The notes under the pieces: generated by a model
Databases searched by the model: none
What the model was told of the DNA's origin: nothing
What the model saw: only the letters and a program-made list of their open reading frames with translations
Made by a program: the position numbers and the translations under genes
In this document: piece after piece, positions 1 through 8,844 of the stretch
How the letters are laid out: every line of letters begins with the position of its first letter
Position numbering within the stretch: position 1 is the stretch's first letter
Assembly: GCA_017303795.1 (NCBI GenBank)
Contig: JAFLBR010000006.1
Span: 62,001 to 126,000 of the forward strand
Direction of reading: 5' to 3'
Source: Cytophagales bacterium
Lineage (GTDB): Bacteria; Bacteroidota; Bacteroidia; Cytophagales; Cyclobacteriaceae
DNA: 64,000 nucleotides

Positions 1-1124
1 ACGGTTCATCCATCTTTACCCGTGGCGAAACGCAATCATTAAGTACCGTAACCCTGGGAACCAAGTTAGATGAACAAATGATTGATGGCGCCATGTTCGA
101 TGGTACCAACAAGTTTATTCTGCATTATAACTTCCCTGGCTTTTCTACAGGCGAAGTAAAACCTAACCGTGGTCCGGGAAGACGCGAAGTAGGCCATGGT
201 AACTTAGCCATGCGCGCACTTAAGCAAGTATTGCCCGACATGACTACAAGTCCTTATACCATTCGTTTGGTTTCTGATATTCTCGAATCAAATGGTTCGT
301 CATCTATGGCAACTGTTTGTGCGGGTTCACTTGCGCTGATGGATGCGGGTATCAAAATCTCAGCTCCGGTATCGGGTATTGCTATGGGTATGATTTCCGA
401 TAGTGCAACCAAACGCTATGCAATCTTGTCTGATATTCTTGGCGATGAAGATCACCTGGGCGATATGGACTTTAAAGTAACCGGCACCGAAAAAGGTATC
501 ACGGCTTGCCAGATGGATTTGAAAGTGGACGGGTTGACGTATGAAGTGTTGAGTGAAGCGTTGAATCAAGCCAAAGAAGGTCGTCTTCATATTTTGAATG
601 AGATGAAGAAAACCATTACTCAGTCTAATGCTGATCTTAAACCACATGCACCACGTGCCGTTACTATCACTATCGATAAAGAAATGATTGGTGCCGTAAT
701 CGGGCCAGGCGGAAAAGTGGTTCAGGAAATTCAGAAGACAACCGGAGCAACTATTGTAATTGAAGAAGTTGGTAATAAAGGTATAGTGAACATTTTTGCC
801 ACTAACCAGGAAGTAATGGATGCTGCTGTTAAGCGTGTTAAAGCAATTGTAGCCATACCAGAAGTTGATCAGGTGTATGATGGCGTTGTAAAATCAATTA
901 TGCCATTCGGAGCATTTGTGGAGTTTATGCCAGGCAAAGATGGTCTGCTGCATATCTCTGAAATTAAGTGGGAGCGTCTTGAAACGATGGATGGGGTGCT
1001 GGAAGTAGGCGAGCAGCTAAAAGTGAAACTTGTGGAAGTGGACAAGAAAACCGGCAAATTCCGTCTATCCCGTAAGGTATTGATTCCCAGACCTCCCCGT
1101 AAGGAAGAAGCGCCTAGTGCGTAA
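1..1124 (+). CDS. pnp: Polyribonucleotide nucleotidyltransferase (PNPase), C-terminal part
   Basis: Partial gene: the reading frame is open from base 3 and the start lies upstream of the window. PNPase degrades RNA 3'-to-5' using phosphate, in the cytoplasm. The visible part begins inside the second RNase PH domain (FTRGETQSL motif at bases 15-50), then a KH domain with its GPGG loop near base 703, then an S1 domain ([15 protein letters not shown]) near bases 880-1070. It ends with a short basic tail. rpoD follows after 75 bases on the same strand. Family assignment is secure from the domain order and motifs. Confidence 0.97.
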   Translation, partial: GSSIFTRGETQSLSTVTLGTKLDEQMIDGAMFDGTNKFILHYNFPGFSTGEVKPNRGPGRREVGHGNLAMRALKQVLPDMTTSPYTIRLVSDILESNGSSSMATVCAGSLALMDAGIKISAPVSGIAMGMISDSATKRYAILSDILGDEDHLGDMDFKVTGTEKGITACQMDLKVDGLTYEVLSEALNQAKEGRLHILNEMKKTITQSNADLKPHAPRAVTITIDKEMIGAVIGPGGKVVQEIQKTTGATIVIEEVGNKGIVNIFATNQEVMDAAVKRVKAIVAIPEVDQVYDGVVKSIMPFGAFVEFMPGKDGLLHISEIKWERLETMDGVLEVGEQLKVKLVEVDKKTGKFRLSRKVLIPRPPRKEEAPSA

Positions 1125-1199
1125 CCTCTTTGCGAATAACGGTTTTTGGAACTAAATTTTCGTTTTTACGTGTTTGACATATAACGACCACTAAGTTAG

Positions 1200-2063
1200 A
1201 TGAGACAATTAAAGATCAGTAAACAGATTACCAACCGCGAGAGCCAGTCGCTGGATAAGTACTTGCAGGAAATTGGTAAGGTGGATTTGCTTACTCCCGA
1301 TGAGGAAGTAGAGTTAGCCAAGCGTATTAAAGAAGGCGATCAGATTGCGTTGGAAAAACTTACCAAAGCAAACTTGCGCTTTGTAGTATCGGTGGCGAAG
1401 CAATATCAAAACCAGGGCCTTTCGTTAGGCGATTTGATTAACGAAGGTAACTTAGGTTTGATTAAAGCTGCACAGCGTTTTGATGAAACCCGCGGTTTCA
1501 AATTCATTTCATACGCGGTGTGGTGGATACGTCAATCCATTCTACAAGCGTTGGCCGAACAATCGCGTATTGTTCGCTTGCCGCTGAATCGCGTAGGATC
1601 GCTGAACAAGATTTCCAAAACATTCTCTGAACTGGAACAGAAGTTCGAACGTGAACCATCGCCAGAAGAATTAGCTGAAGTGTTGGAAGTAACAACTGCC
1701 GAAGTGGTAGATACCATGAAGATTTCAGGACGCCATGTGTCCATGGATGCGCCCTTTGTTCAAGGTGAAGAAAACAGTTTGTTGGATGTACTGGAAAACG
1801 ATAGTGAAGAGACCCCGGATTCCGGTCTGATGACAGACTCGCTTCGCAGAGAAGTGCAGCGTGCGCTTTCAACGCTTACGCAGCGCGAATCGGATGTAAT
1901 CACACTCTACTTCGGATTGAATGGCGAGCATGCCATGACACTCGAAGAGATTGGCGAAAAGTTTAACCTGACCCGCGAACGCGTTCGTCAGATTAAGGAG
2001 AAAGCTATTCGCAGATTGCGCCACACCTCCCGAAGCAAGGCTTTGAAGCCTTACCTCGGTTAA
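1200..2063 (+). CDS. rpoD: Primary RNA polymerase sigma factor RpoD/SigA
   Basis: The 287-residue protein has sigma regions 1.2 ([10 protein letters not shown]), 2 ([14 protein letters not shown] and [10 protein letters not shown]), 3 and 4 ([18 protein letters not shown]). It lacks the long region 1.1 and non-conserved insert of E. coli RpoD. This compact form is typical of the Bacteroidetes housekeeping sigma factor, which reads TAnnTTTG promoters, and such promoters recur through this window. The start ATG has no clear Shine-Dalgarno, as is usual for the phylum. A strong terminator follows at 2090. Confidence 0.97.
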   Translation: MRQLKISKQITNRESQSLDKYLQEIGKVDLLTPDEEVELAKRIKEGDQIALEKLTKANLRFVVSVAKQYQNQGLSLGDLINEGNLGLIKAAQRFDETRGFKFISYAVWWIRQSILQALAEQSRIVRLPLNRVGSLNKISKTFSELEQKFEREPSPEELAEVLEVTTAEVVDTMKISGRHVSMDAPFVQGEENSLLDVLENDSEETPDSGLMTDSLRREVQRALSTLTQRESDVITLYFGLNGEHAMTLEEIGEKFNLTRERVRQIKEKAIRRLRHTSRSKALKPYLG

Positions 2064-2089
2064 TAATGTTACAATTTGATTTAATCATA

Positions 2090-2116
2090 GGGTCTCAAGT
2101 TGTTGAGGCCCTTTTT
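2090..2116 (+). terminator. Rho-independent terminator after rpoD
   Basis: A 9-bp stem (one G-T pair) with a four-base loop spans 2090-2111 and is followed by five T residues. It sits 27 bases past the rpoD stop and 24 bases before trxB, so trxB probably has its own promoter. Confidence 0.85.
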
Positions 2117-2139
2117 ATTACGTTTTTAAGATTTGAGTT

Positions 2140-3084
2140 ATGGAAAGAGAGAAAGTGTTGATTATCGGGTCTGGTCCGGCAGGTTATACCGCAGCCATTT
2201 ATGCTGCCCGTGCAGGACTAACCCCAGTGTTGTACACCGGTGGCCAACCGGGTGGCCAGTTAACAACCACCAACGATGTGGAGAATTTTCCGGGTTACCC
2301 TGAAGGAATAAACGGCCCGCAAATGATGATTGATTTGCAGAAGCAAGCCGAACGGTTTGGCACGCGGGTACACTTTGCTTTGGCTACCGCTGTTGACTTT
2401 TCTGCATGGCCTCTGAAGGTCACAATTGATGAATCGAAAGTAGTGGAAGCAGAAAGTGTAATTGTGGCAACGGGTGCATCCGCTAAATATCTGGGACTGC
2501 CATCAGAAGAAACATTTGCCAACAAAGGCGTATCGGCTTGTGCTGTGTGCGATGGATTTTTCTACCGCGGTAAAGAGGTTGCGGTAGTTGGCGCTGGCGA
2601 TTCGGCTGCTGAAGAATCAACTTACTTATCGAAGCTTTGTACCAAAGTGCATTTGATTGTGCGCAGAGACGAAATGCGGGCTTCTAAAATTATGCAACAA
2701 CGGGTATTGAATACACCTAACATCGAAGTACACTGGAATTCAGAAACCGAAGAAGTATTGGGCGATGATAGTGGTGTTACCGGAGTGCGGTTGTTGAACA
2801 ACAAGACCGGTGAGAAGAAAGACATTTCAGTGCAAGGCTTCTTTCTGGCCATTGGGCATAAACCCAATACCGATATTTTTAAGGGACAATTGGACATGGA
2901 CGAATCTGGTTATGTAAAGGTTATTCCGGGCTCAACCAAAACAAATGTAGAAGGTGTGTTTGCGGTGGGCGATGTGGCCGATAGAGTGTATCGTCAAGCC
3001 ATTACAGCTGCAGGAAGTGGTTGTATGGGTGCCTTGGATGCTGAAAAGTTTTTGGCTGCGAAGGAAGGTTTGGTTGCACATTAA
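2140..3084 (+). CDS. trxB: Thioredoxin reductase
   Basis: The 314 residues match low-molecular-weight TrxB. There is an N-terminal FAD dinucleotide fold (IIGSGPAGYTAAIYAA), the redox-active CAVC disulfide near residues 134-137, an NADPH fold (GAGDSAAEE), and the C-terminal FAD motif (GVFAVGDVADRVYRQ). The enzyme uses NADPH to reduce thioredoxin in the cytoplasm. It is followed on the same strand by bshB1, the bacillithiol deacetylase, after an intergenic inverted repeat. The pairing suggests a shared thiol-redox role. Confidence 0.95.
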   Translation: MEREKVLIIGSGPAGYTAAIYAARAGLTPVLYTGGQPGGQLTTTNDVENFPGYPEGINGPQMMIDLQKQAERFGTRVHFALATAVDFSAWPLKVTIDESKVVEAESVIVATGASAKYLGLPSEETFANKGVSACAVCDGFFYRGKEVAVVGAGDSAAEESTYLSKLCTKVHLIVRRDEMRASKIMQQRVLNTPNIEVHWNSETEEVLGDDSGVTGVRLLNNKTGEKKDISVQGFFLAIGHKPNTDIFKGQLDMDESGYVKVIPGSTKTNVEGVFAVGDVADRVYRQAITAAGSGCMGALDAEKFLAAKEGLVAH

Positions 3085-3087
3085 CAT

Positions 3088-3187
3088 AAGTTACCGGTTT
3101 CCGGTTAAGTCATTTATCCATTACCTTAAACTAAATTAACGTATCAGCTATCACTCCCATAGACCGGGAACCGGTAACTGGTAACTT
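3088..3187. repeat. Inverted heptamer-type repeat between trxB and bshB1
   Basis: The left arm (3088-3105) and right arm (3163-3187) are inverted copies of one another: AAGTTACC followed by GGTTTCCGGT, with one mismatch, and a 7-base insertion in the right arm. Read on one strand, each arm is a run of seven-base units of type GTTNCCG. The same unit type recurs at 49398, 52309 and 57325. It could form a long hairpin in a trxB-bshB1 transcript. Confidence 0.7.
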
Positions 3188-3194
3188 TTAAAAA

Positions 3195-3911
3195 ATGAAA
3201 TTAGATATCCTCATACTCGCTGCACACCCCGATGATGCCGAATTAGGTTGTGGCGGTACTATTGCCAAGCACGTGGCGATGGGGCATAAAGTAGGTATTG
3301 TCGATTTTACCCGTGGTGAGTTAGGTACCCGTGGTTCGGTGCCGGAGCGCGATCAGGAAGCTAAAGATGCAGCTAAGATTCTGGGTATTTCGATACGGGA
3401 GAATCTGAATTTCAGAGATGGCTTTTTTCAAAATGATGAAGCCCATCAACGCGAAGTAATCCGGGTAATCAGAAAGTATAAACCTGAGATTGTAATCGCC
3501 AATGCGATTTACGATCGGCATCCTGATCACGGCAAAGGTTCGGGGTTAAGTTTTGATGCTTGTTTTTATTCCGGGCTAACCAAAATTGAAACTACTGATA
3601 ATGGCCTTAAGCAAGAAGCCTGGCGACCAAAATACTTATACCACTTTATACAAAGTCTGTTTATTGTACCCGATTTTGTTGTAGATGTTTCTGAATACTG
3701 GGATGTGAAGATGAATGCGGTGCGGGCATTCAAATCGCAATTCTATAGTGCCGATAGTAACGAACCTGAAACCCTTATTTCAAGTCCGGGCTTTATGAAA
3801 CTTTTAGAAGCGCGAGGGCAGGAGTTAGGCTTTTCAATTGGGGCAACTTATGGTGAAGGATTTACCGTAAGAAGAACAATTGGTGTTAACTCGTTGAATG
3901 ATTTACGATAG
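3195..3911 (+). CDS. bshB1: Bacillithiol biosynthesis deacetylase BshB1
   Basis: The 238-residue protein belongs to the PIG-L/LmbE zinc deacetylase family. The metal-binding AHPDDAELGCGG motif is at the N-terminus, and TRGELGTRG and NAIYDRHPDHG follow; these are typical of BshB1. The enzyme removes the acetyl group from GlcNAc-malate to give GlcN-malate in bacillithiol synthesis. bshA and bshC are not in the window, as is common when bsh genes are scattered. It ends one base before the stop of convergent pdxH. The general LmbE assignment is certain and the BshB1 subgroup very likely. Confidence 0.92.
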   Translation: MKLDILILAAHPDDAELGCGGTIAKHVAMGHKVGIVDFTRGELGTRGSVPERDQEAKDAAKILGISIRENLNFRDGFFQNDEAHQREVIRVIRKYKPEIVIANAIYDRHPDHGKGSGLSFDACFYSGLTKIETTDNGLKQEAWRPKYLYHFIQSLFIVPDFVVDVSEYWDVKMNAVRAFKSQFYSADSNEPETLISSPGFMKLLEARGQELGFSIGATYGEGFTVRRTIGVNSLNDLR

Positions 3912-4553
3912 TTACGGAGCCAGTCGGTGAATTAACCATTTCCCTTCTTTAAAGTAGTAAACAATCCGATCGTGTAAACGACTGGCGCGACCTTGCCAAA
4001 ATTCTATTTCAAAAGGTACAATTTCATAACCACCCCATTGGTGAGGCTTTGGCAGCACATCCTTGCCTTCAAACCGTTTTTCAATTTCTGTAACCCTGTC
4101 CTCTAACAACTCGCGGTTTTTAATAACCGAACTTTGGGGTGAGGCCCAGGCACCTATCTGACTTCCGCGTGGCCGACTTTGAAAATATGCCTCTGCAATT
4201 TTAGCATCAATGCGACCTGCAAGACCGCTCACCCGTACTTGTCTTTCTAATTCAGGCCAGAAAAATGTAAGCGCACAGGCAGGGTTTGCATCCAGTTCTT
4301 TTCCTTTCTGACTTTGATGATTTGTATAAAATAAAAACCGATCGCGTTCAACGCCTTTCAACAAAACAATGCGGGCCGAAGGTTTCCCGTGGCCATCCAC
4401 AGTAGATAATGTCATGGCGTTGGGTTCGGGCACTTCAGCTTTAAGTGCTTCATTAAACCACGCATTAAATTGTTCTACAGGGTTTTGCGCAACACCTTTT
4501 ACATCTAACGAAGCTTTGGTGTACTCTTTGCGGATTTCTGAAATCGATGTCAT
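3912..4553 (-). CDS. pdxH: Pyridoxamine 5'-phosphate oxidase
   Basis: The 213-residue flavoenzyme oxidises pyridoxamine-5'-P or pyridoxine-5'-P to pyridoxal-5'-P with FMN and oxygen. Family signatures are visible: NAMTLSTVDGHGKPSARIVLLK, with the FMN-binding segment near residues 45-70; YTNHQSQKGKEL; SRPRGSQIGAWAS; and the C-terminal EFWQGRASRLHDRI and HRLAP ending. Length is normal for PdxH. It is convergent with bshB1 and divergent from the YqgE gene. Confidence 0.95.
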   Translation of the reverse strand: MTSISEIRKEYTKASLDVKGVAQNPVEQFNAWFNEALKAEVPEPNAMTLSTVDGHGKPSARIVLLKGVERDRFLFYTNHQSQKGKELDANPACALTFFWPELERQVRVSGLAGRIDAKIAEAYFQSRPRGSQIGAWASPQSSVIKNRELLEDRVTEIEKRFEGKDVLPKPHQWGGYEIVPFEIEFWQGRASRLHDRIVYYFKEGKWLIHRLAP

Positions 4554-4671
4554 ACAATTTTTTCAAAAATTAACAATTCGTGTGGTTGCGTAGTATGATT
4601 TCCTTTCTTTTATTAAGATTTATTTTCGATCCTAAACAGAAGCACTTTGGTCTTCGTTATAACGTTTAAGT

Positions 4672-5247
4672 ATGGACTTTTTTAAATACGCCAATAAGAT
4701 TTTACCTCAACGGGGCAGATTGTTGTTATCAGAACCTTATCTGGCCGATCCTAATTTTGAACGTACCACCGTTCTGTTAACCGAACACAACGATGCGGGT
4801 ACAGTTGGCTTTATTCTCAATAAACCATCTGATAGTCGGGTAGGAGAAATTATGGAAGACCTTAAGGGATTGGATTCCCGGATCTTTATTGGCGGACCGG
4901 TGGAACAAGACACCTTGCATTATATTCATAGGATAGCTACACTTTACGATGCGATTGAGATACAACCAGGCTTATTTTGGGGTGGTAATTTCGATCAACT
5001 CATTTCAATGGTAGATACTCATCAGGTCTTAATTACCGATATAAAATTCTTTCTGGGCTATAGTGGCTGGAGTCCGGGCCAGTTAGATGAAGAATTGAAA
5101 ATTGAGTCGTGGATTGTGAGCGATCTTACATCTGAACAATTGGTATTTGAAACCGATCCGGAACAGATGTGGAAACAGGCTATGCGCGATTTGGGCGGTC
5201 GTTTTACCATTTATTCCAATTACCCGGCCGACCCCCGCATGAATTAA
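4672..5247 (+). CDS. YqgE/AlgH family protein
   Basis: The 191 residues match the UPF0301/YqgE-AlgH family: GRLLLSEPYLADPNFERTTVLL near the N-terminus, GFILNKPS, IFIGGPVEQDTLHYIHR, and FFLGYSGWSPGQLDEEL. The family is cytoplasmic and broadly conserved, but its biochemical role is not settled; in Pseudomonas AlgH affects alginate gene expression. The DUF349 gene follows 50 bases later on the same strand and may share its transcript. Confidence 0.9.
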   Translation: MDFFKYANKILPQRGRLLLSEPYLADPNFERTTVLLTEHNDAGTVGFILNKPSDSRVGEIMEDLKGLDSRIFIGGPVEQDTLHYIHRIATLYDAIEIQPGLFWGGNFDQLISMVDTHQVLITDIKFFLGYSGWSPGQLDEELKIESWIVSDLTSEQLVFETDPEQMWKQAMRDLGGRFTIYSNYPADPRMN

Positions 5248-5297
5248 AGGATTTTACTATTTTTACCAGTCCTCGGGTATTTGAAAGAGGAGAGACG

Positions 5298-7115
5298 ATG
5301 ATGGAAAACGATAAAGAGGTGCAGGAGGCAGTGGGGCAGGAGGATTCGCTGTTGGTGCAAACACACCATGAAGAAGACCACGAAGTGGAGGTTGAAGACC
5401 ACCATGAAGTAGACTACTCTGGTTTTACCAAGAGTGAATTGGTGGGTGCTGTTAAAGAACTGGCTAAAGAAGATAACTTCAAAAAAGTTGATCTGGCGCT
5501 GAAGGACATTAAGCCTTTGTTTGATGAAATGCGCGCTGCCGAAAGAAAAGAGGCACTGGATAAATTTAAGGCCGATGGTGGTATTGAAGAAGACTTTGAA
5601 TTCCGGTTGGACGAGTTGGATCACACATTCGATGCTACTACAAAACTGATTCGAGATCGTAGAAACGAATACTTCCGCAATCTTGAAAACCGGAAGAATG
5701 AAAACCTGCGGAAGAAGAATGAGATTTTAGAAAGTCTGCGTACACTGATTGATGGTGAAGATAGTGCCCATTCGTTTCAAACCTTCAAAGAATTACAACA
5801 AGCCTGGAAACAGGTTGGGCCTGTTCCGCCTGCGCATATCAAAACCTTGTGGGCAAATTACAATGCTTTGATCGATCGCTTCTACGATCATCGGAATATC
5901 TATTTCGAATTGAAGGAGCTTGACCGAAAGAAAAATCTGGAAGCCAAGCATGAACTTTGTGTGCGTGCTGAACAATTAACAGCAAAGGAAAAAATAAAGG
6001 ATGCTGTTAAGGAATTGAATGAGTTGCACAATGAGTTTAAGCACATTGGGCCCGTTCCCAAAGATGATCAGGAAACTGTATGGCAGCGCTTTAAGGCTGC
6101 ATCGGATGCCGTATATGCTAAGCGCGATGAGTTTGTAGCTGGACTGCAAACCGAACTAAAAGCAAATTTTGAAGCTAAATCTGCCATAGCTGAAGAAGCC
6201 CAGACCTTTCAGCAGTTTACCACTGATAGGATTAAAGACTGGAATCAAAAAACACAAGATATCCTAGCATTACAAAAGCGTTGGGATGCTGTGGGTGGCA
6301 CGCCACGTGCAAAATCAAAAGAGCTTAACAAAAAATTCTGGTCAGCATTCAAGCAGTTCTTTCATAATAAGAACCAGTTCTTTAAAAAACTGGATGAAGA
6401 ACGTGATGGTAATCTGAAAGCCAAGCAACAATTGGTGGCTCGTGCTATCGAGTTAAAGGCAAGTGATGACTGGAACAAGACTTCGCAAGAGTTGAAACAA
6501 CTGCAACTACAGTGGAAAGACATTGGCCCTGTACCCGAAAAACAACGCGATAAAATCTTTAAAGAGTTTAAAGAAGCATGCGATTTTTTCTTCAATCAGC
6601 GTAGAGGTTCGCAAGTTAAGGCCGATCAGGAACAAGAAGTAAACCTGAAGCAGAAGGAGACAATAATCGATGAGTTGATTTCCGCAACGGTAGCAGGCAA
6701 CACCTCGGTTGAGCAATTAGATGAACTGCAGGCTAAGTTTAACGAGATCGGGTTTGTTCCAAAGAACGCAATCGCCTCAGTTAAACAACGCTTTACTGAT
6801 GCCGTGGCTAAATATGTAAATTCTATTTCGGGATTGAGTGCGGCTGAACGTGAGCAAACGTTGTTGCAATCACAGCTTTCAGGGTTGAAAAACGATCCGC
6901 AAGCCGATCGCAAATTGTACAATAAAGAGCAGACTTTAAGAAAGCAGATTCAGAAGGCGGAGAACGATTTATCTACTTTGCGGAACAACCTGGAGTTCTT
7001 TGGAAGGTCTAAAAACGCTGAAAAATTGAAAGAGGAGTTCAATGGTAAGATTGAAGAAGCCAATCAAAACCTCATTCAACTAAAAAAGCAGCTAAAAATG
7101 CTGAAATCGGTGTGA
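5298..7115 (+). CDS. DUF349 repeat protein
   Basis: From ATG 5298 the protein has 605 residues. It holds about five DUF349 units, each around 75 residues, alpha-helical, and marked by W..VGPVP or W+DIGPVPE followed by an F..FF/R segment. The N-terminal 50 residues are rich in Asp, Glu and His. I chose 5298 because a purine-rich GAAAGAGGAGAG stretch lies just upstream and the acidic leader starts there; an upstream GTG at 5169 would overlap the YqgE gene by 79 bases. The protein is probably cytoplasmic and coiled-coil rich. The function of DUF349 proteins is unknown. Confidence 0.88.
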   Translation: MMENDKEVQEAVGQEDSLLVQTHHEEDHEVEVEDHHEVDYSGFTKSELVGAVKELAKEDNFKKVDLALKDIKPLFDEMRAAERKEALDKFKADGGIEEDFEFRLDELDHTFDATTKLIRDRRNEYFRNLENRKNENLRKKNEILESLRTLIDGEDSAHSFQTFKELQQAWKQVGPVPPAHIKTLWANYNALIDRFYDHRNIYFELKELDRKKNLEAKHELCVRAEQLTAKEKIKDAVKELNELHNEFKHIGPVPKDDQETVWQRFKAASDAVYAKRDEFVAGLQTELKANFEAKSAIAEEAQTFQQFTTDRIKDWNQKTQDILALQKRWDAVGGTPRAKSKELNKKFWSAFKQFFHNKNQFFKKLDEERDGNLKAKQQLVARAIELKASDDWNKTSQELKQLQLQWKDIGPVPEKQRDKIFKEFKEACDFFFNQRRGSQVKADQEQEVNLKQKETIIDELISATVAGNTSVEQLDELQAKFNEIGFVPKNAIASVKQRFTDAVAKYVNSISGLSAAEREQTLLQSQLSGLKNDPQADRKLYNKEQTLRKQIQKAENDLSTLRNNLEFFGRSKNAEKLKEEFNGKIEEANQNLIQLKKQLKMLKSV

Positions 7116-7121
7116 TGCGCC

Positions 7122-7151
7122 TTGCTTAAATCAACCGTTCCGTTATTTTTG
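7122..7151 (+). promoter_or_regulatory. Bacteroidetes-type promoter of tRNA-Thr
   Basis: A TTG -33 element at 7122-7124 and a TAnnTTTG -7 box (TATTTTTG, 7144-7151) are 19 bases apart. This agrees with the spacing known for Bacteroides sigma-ABfr promoters. The tRNA begins 14 bases downstream. Confidence 0.75.
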
Positions 7152-7164
7152 CACCCTCGTTTAA

Positions 7165-7237
<73 letters not shown>

Positions 7238-7250
7238 CTTAAAAATCAAA

Positions 7251-7278
7251 AGCAGTTCAGAAATGGACTGCTTTTTTT
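7251..7278 (+). terminator. Terminator after tRNA-Thr
   Basis: An 8-bp stem (AGCAGTTC with GGACTGCT, one G-T pair) with a six-base loop is followed by seven T residues. Confidence 0.85.
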
Positions 7279-7323
7279 GTTTAATAATTCCCGGCCTACC
7301 GAAGCTTTAGCGTAGGTAGGCTC

Positions 7324-7357
7324 AAAAACCAAATCTATATAGGTTTGGTTTTTTTTA
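7324..7357. terminator. Terminator beside the AraC-type gene, possibly bidirectional
   Basis: AAACCAAA (7326-7333) pairs with TTTGGTTT (7344-7351). A T-tract lies to the right and an A-tract to the left, so it could stop transcription from both sides. It abuts the stop codon of the reverse-strand AraC gene. A second small inverted repeat (CCTACC/GGTAGG) lies at about 7295-7320. Confidence 0.65.
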
Positions 7358-7360
7358 TTT

Positions 7361-8341
7361 TTACACTGCCGCAACACCCTTATTATACTTATTCCGATAA
7401 TCAATAGGTGTAAGCCCTGTGAGTTTCTTAAACACCGATCGAAAGGCTTTGGTATCGGTATAACCTACATCGTACATTACTTCGTTTATATTCTTGCGGG
7501 TAGATTCAAAGCTGCGTTTGGCCGCTTCTATTTTTACGCGCTGCATGTATTCGGTTACCGTATTGCTGGTGGCTTGCTTAAACCTGCGCTCAAAACTTCT
7601 GCGGCTAATGGCTACCATTCCGGCAAGTTGGTCGAGTGTTAACTTCTCCTGATAGTTCGCCTCAATATACTCTTGTACTTTTTTTATGGCTTCATCGGTG
7701 TGCGATTTCTGGCCGCGAAACATAGCAAATGCCGATTGGCTTTCGCGATCTATATCAATGGCAAAATATTTGGCTGCAAGTATGGCCGTATCGCGATCGG
7801 TGTATTTTTCTACCAGGTGCAACAACAAATTCCAATACGAGTTAGCACCACCGCTGGAGTAGATTCTGTTTTCTTCGGTAATAATACTGCCATCTTTTAC
7901 CGTTACTTCCGGAAACATATTTCTAAACTCGTTATAGAATGCCCAATGCGTAGAGCAGGATTTTCCATCTAGCAAACCAGTGGAAGCAAGTAGAAACGCA
8001 CCCACACAAAGTGAAGCTACCTCGGCACCTTGTTCATGTTGTTTCTTAATCCACGGAATAAAACTTTTGTTTTTGTCAATGGCAGATTTCATATCCCCGA
8101 AAAGGGCTGGAATAATAATCAGATCTGTTTGACTAACCTCGCTCCAGACTTTGTCGGCATGCACCGAGAAGGCACCTTCGTGCAAACGTACTTCGGGCGT
8201 ATTGCCTACAAGCTGCACCTGAAACAAAGGTTGCTTACCGGCTGCAACTAAAAATTGATTGGCTGCTGTAAAGGCATAACGCGGATCGGCCACGGCTTCC
8301 ATTACGGCCGACTCAGGAACCAGAATTGAAATGTGCTTCAT
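7361..8341 (-). CDS. GlxA-type AraC family transcriptional regulator with DJ-1/PfpI domain
   Basis: From ATG 8341 the protein has 326 residues. The first 180 or so form a DJ-1/PfpI-like domain (ISILVPESAV; ASLCVGAFLLASTGLLDGK, with the nucleophile-elbow Cys). The last 100 form an AraC double helix-turn-helix (LTLDQLAGMVAISRRSFERRF and INEVMYDVGYTDTKAFRSVFKK). GlxA-type proteins are DNA-binding regulators in which the DJ-1 domain is a likely sensor. A GTG 13 codons upstream (8380) is also open, but the domain starts at MKHISIL. It is divergent from the VOC gene, a possible target. Confidence 0.9.
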   Translation of the reverse strand: MKHISILVPESAVMEAVADPRYAFTAANQFLVAAGKQPLFQVQLVGNTPEVRLHEGAFSVHADKVWSEVSQTDLIIIPALFGDMKSAIDKNKSFIPWIKKQHEQGAEVASLCVGAFLLASTGLLDGKSCSTHWAFYNEFRNMFPEVTVKDGSIITEENRIYSSGGANSYWNLLLHLVEKYTDRDTAILAAKYFAIDIDRESQSAFAMFRGQKSHTDEAIKKVQEYIEANYQEKLTLDQLAGMVAISRRSFERRFKQATSNTVTEYMQRVKIEAAKRSFESTRKNINEVMYDVGYTDTKAFRSVFKKLTGLTPIDYRNKYNKGVAAV

Positions 8342-8439
8342 TGGGTAAATGTAACTGGATTGACTGGCGCAATCAACCACATATTAAGGCGTAACTACAA
8401 CCCGCTTATCAAATTTGTCAATGGCATCTTTGCTGTAAG

Positions 8440-8844
8440 ATGAGTAGAATAATTTCGTACTTAAGCTTTAACGGCAATTGTTTTGATGCGATGAAGTTTT
8501 ATCAGAAGTGTCTGGGTGGGGAGCTACGCATTCAGTTGGTGGGCGACAGTCCAGAGGCATCCACTTTGCCCAATGCATTTCATGCGTATGTACTGCAAGC
8601 GGAATTACGGAACGGAAGTATAGAAATGGTGGCTACGGATTTAGTGGGAGATGAGGGACTGCAAACCGGTAACCGAGTTTCTATGATGATGGTGTGTAAA
8701 ACAAAAAAAGAATTTAACACTTACTTTAAAAAGCTGGCCATGGGCGGCACAATTATGCAACCGGCAAGAAAAAATTTCTGGGGAGTTTGGTTTGGTTCCC
8801 TGCAAGACCGGTACGGAAATTACTGGTTACTGCAATACGCTTAG
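8440..8844 (+). CDS. VOC superfamily (PhnB/glyoxalase-like) protein
   Basis: The 134-residue cytoplasmic protein has two beta-alpha-beta-beta-beta modules of the vicinal oxygen chelate fold. It has the PhnB-like signature: YLSFNGNCFDAMKFYQKCLGG at the start and WGVWFGSLQDRYGNYWLLQYA at the end. The substrate cannot be told. It is divergent from the GlxA-type regulator 98 bases away, and its stop directly abuts the stop of the convergent sensor kinase. Confidence 0.85.
   Translation: MSRIISYLSFNGNCFDAMKFYQKCLGGELRIQLVGDSPEASTLPNAFHAYVLQAELRNGSIEMVATDLVGDEGLQTGNRVSMMMVCKTKKEFNTYFKKLAMGGTIMQPARKNFWGVWFGSLQDRYGNYWLLQYA

Noticed and set aside
5169-5297. Upstream GTG extension of the DUF349 protein
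   Set aside because: It overlaps the YqgE gene by 79 bases, and the extension has no family resemblance; a purine-rich site precedes ATG 5298.
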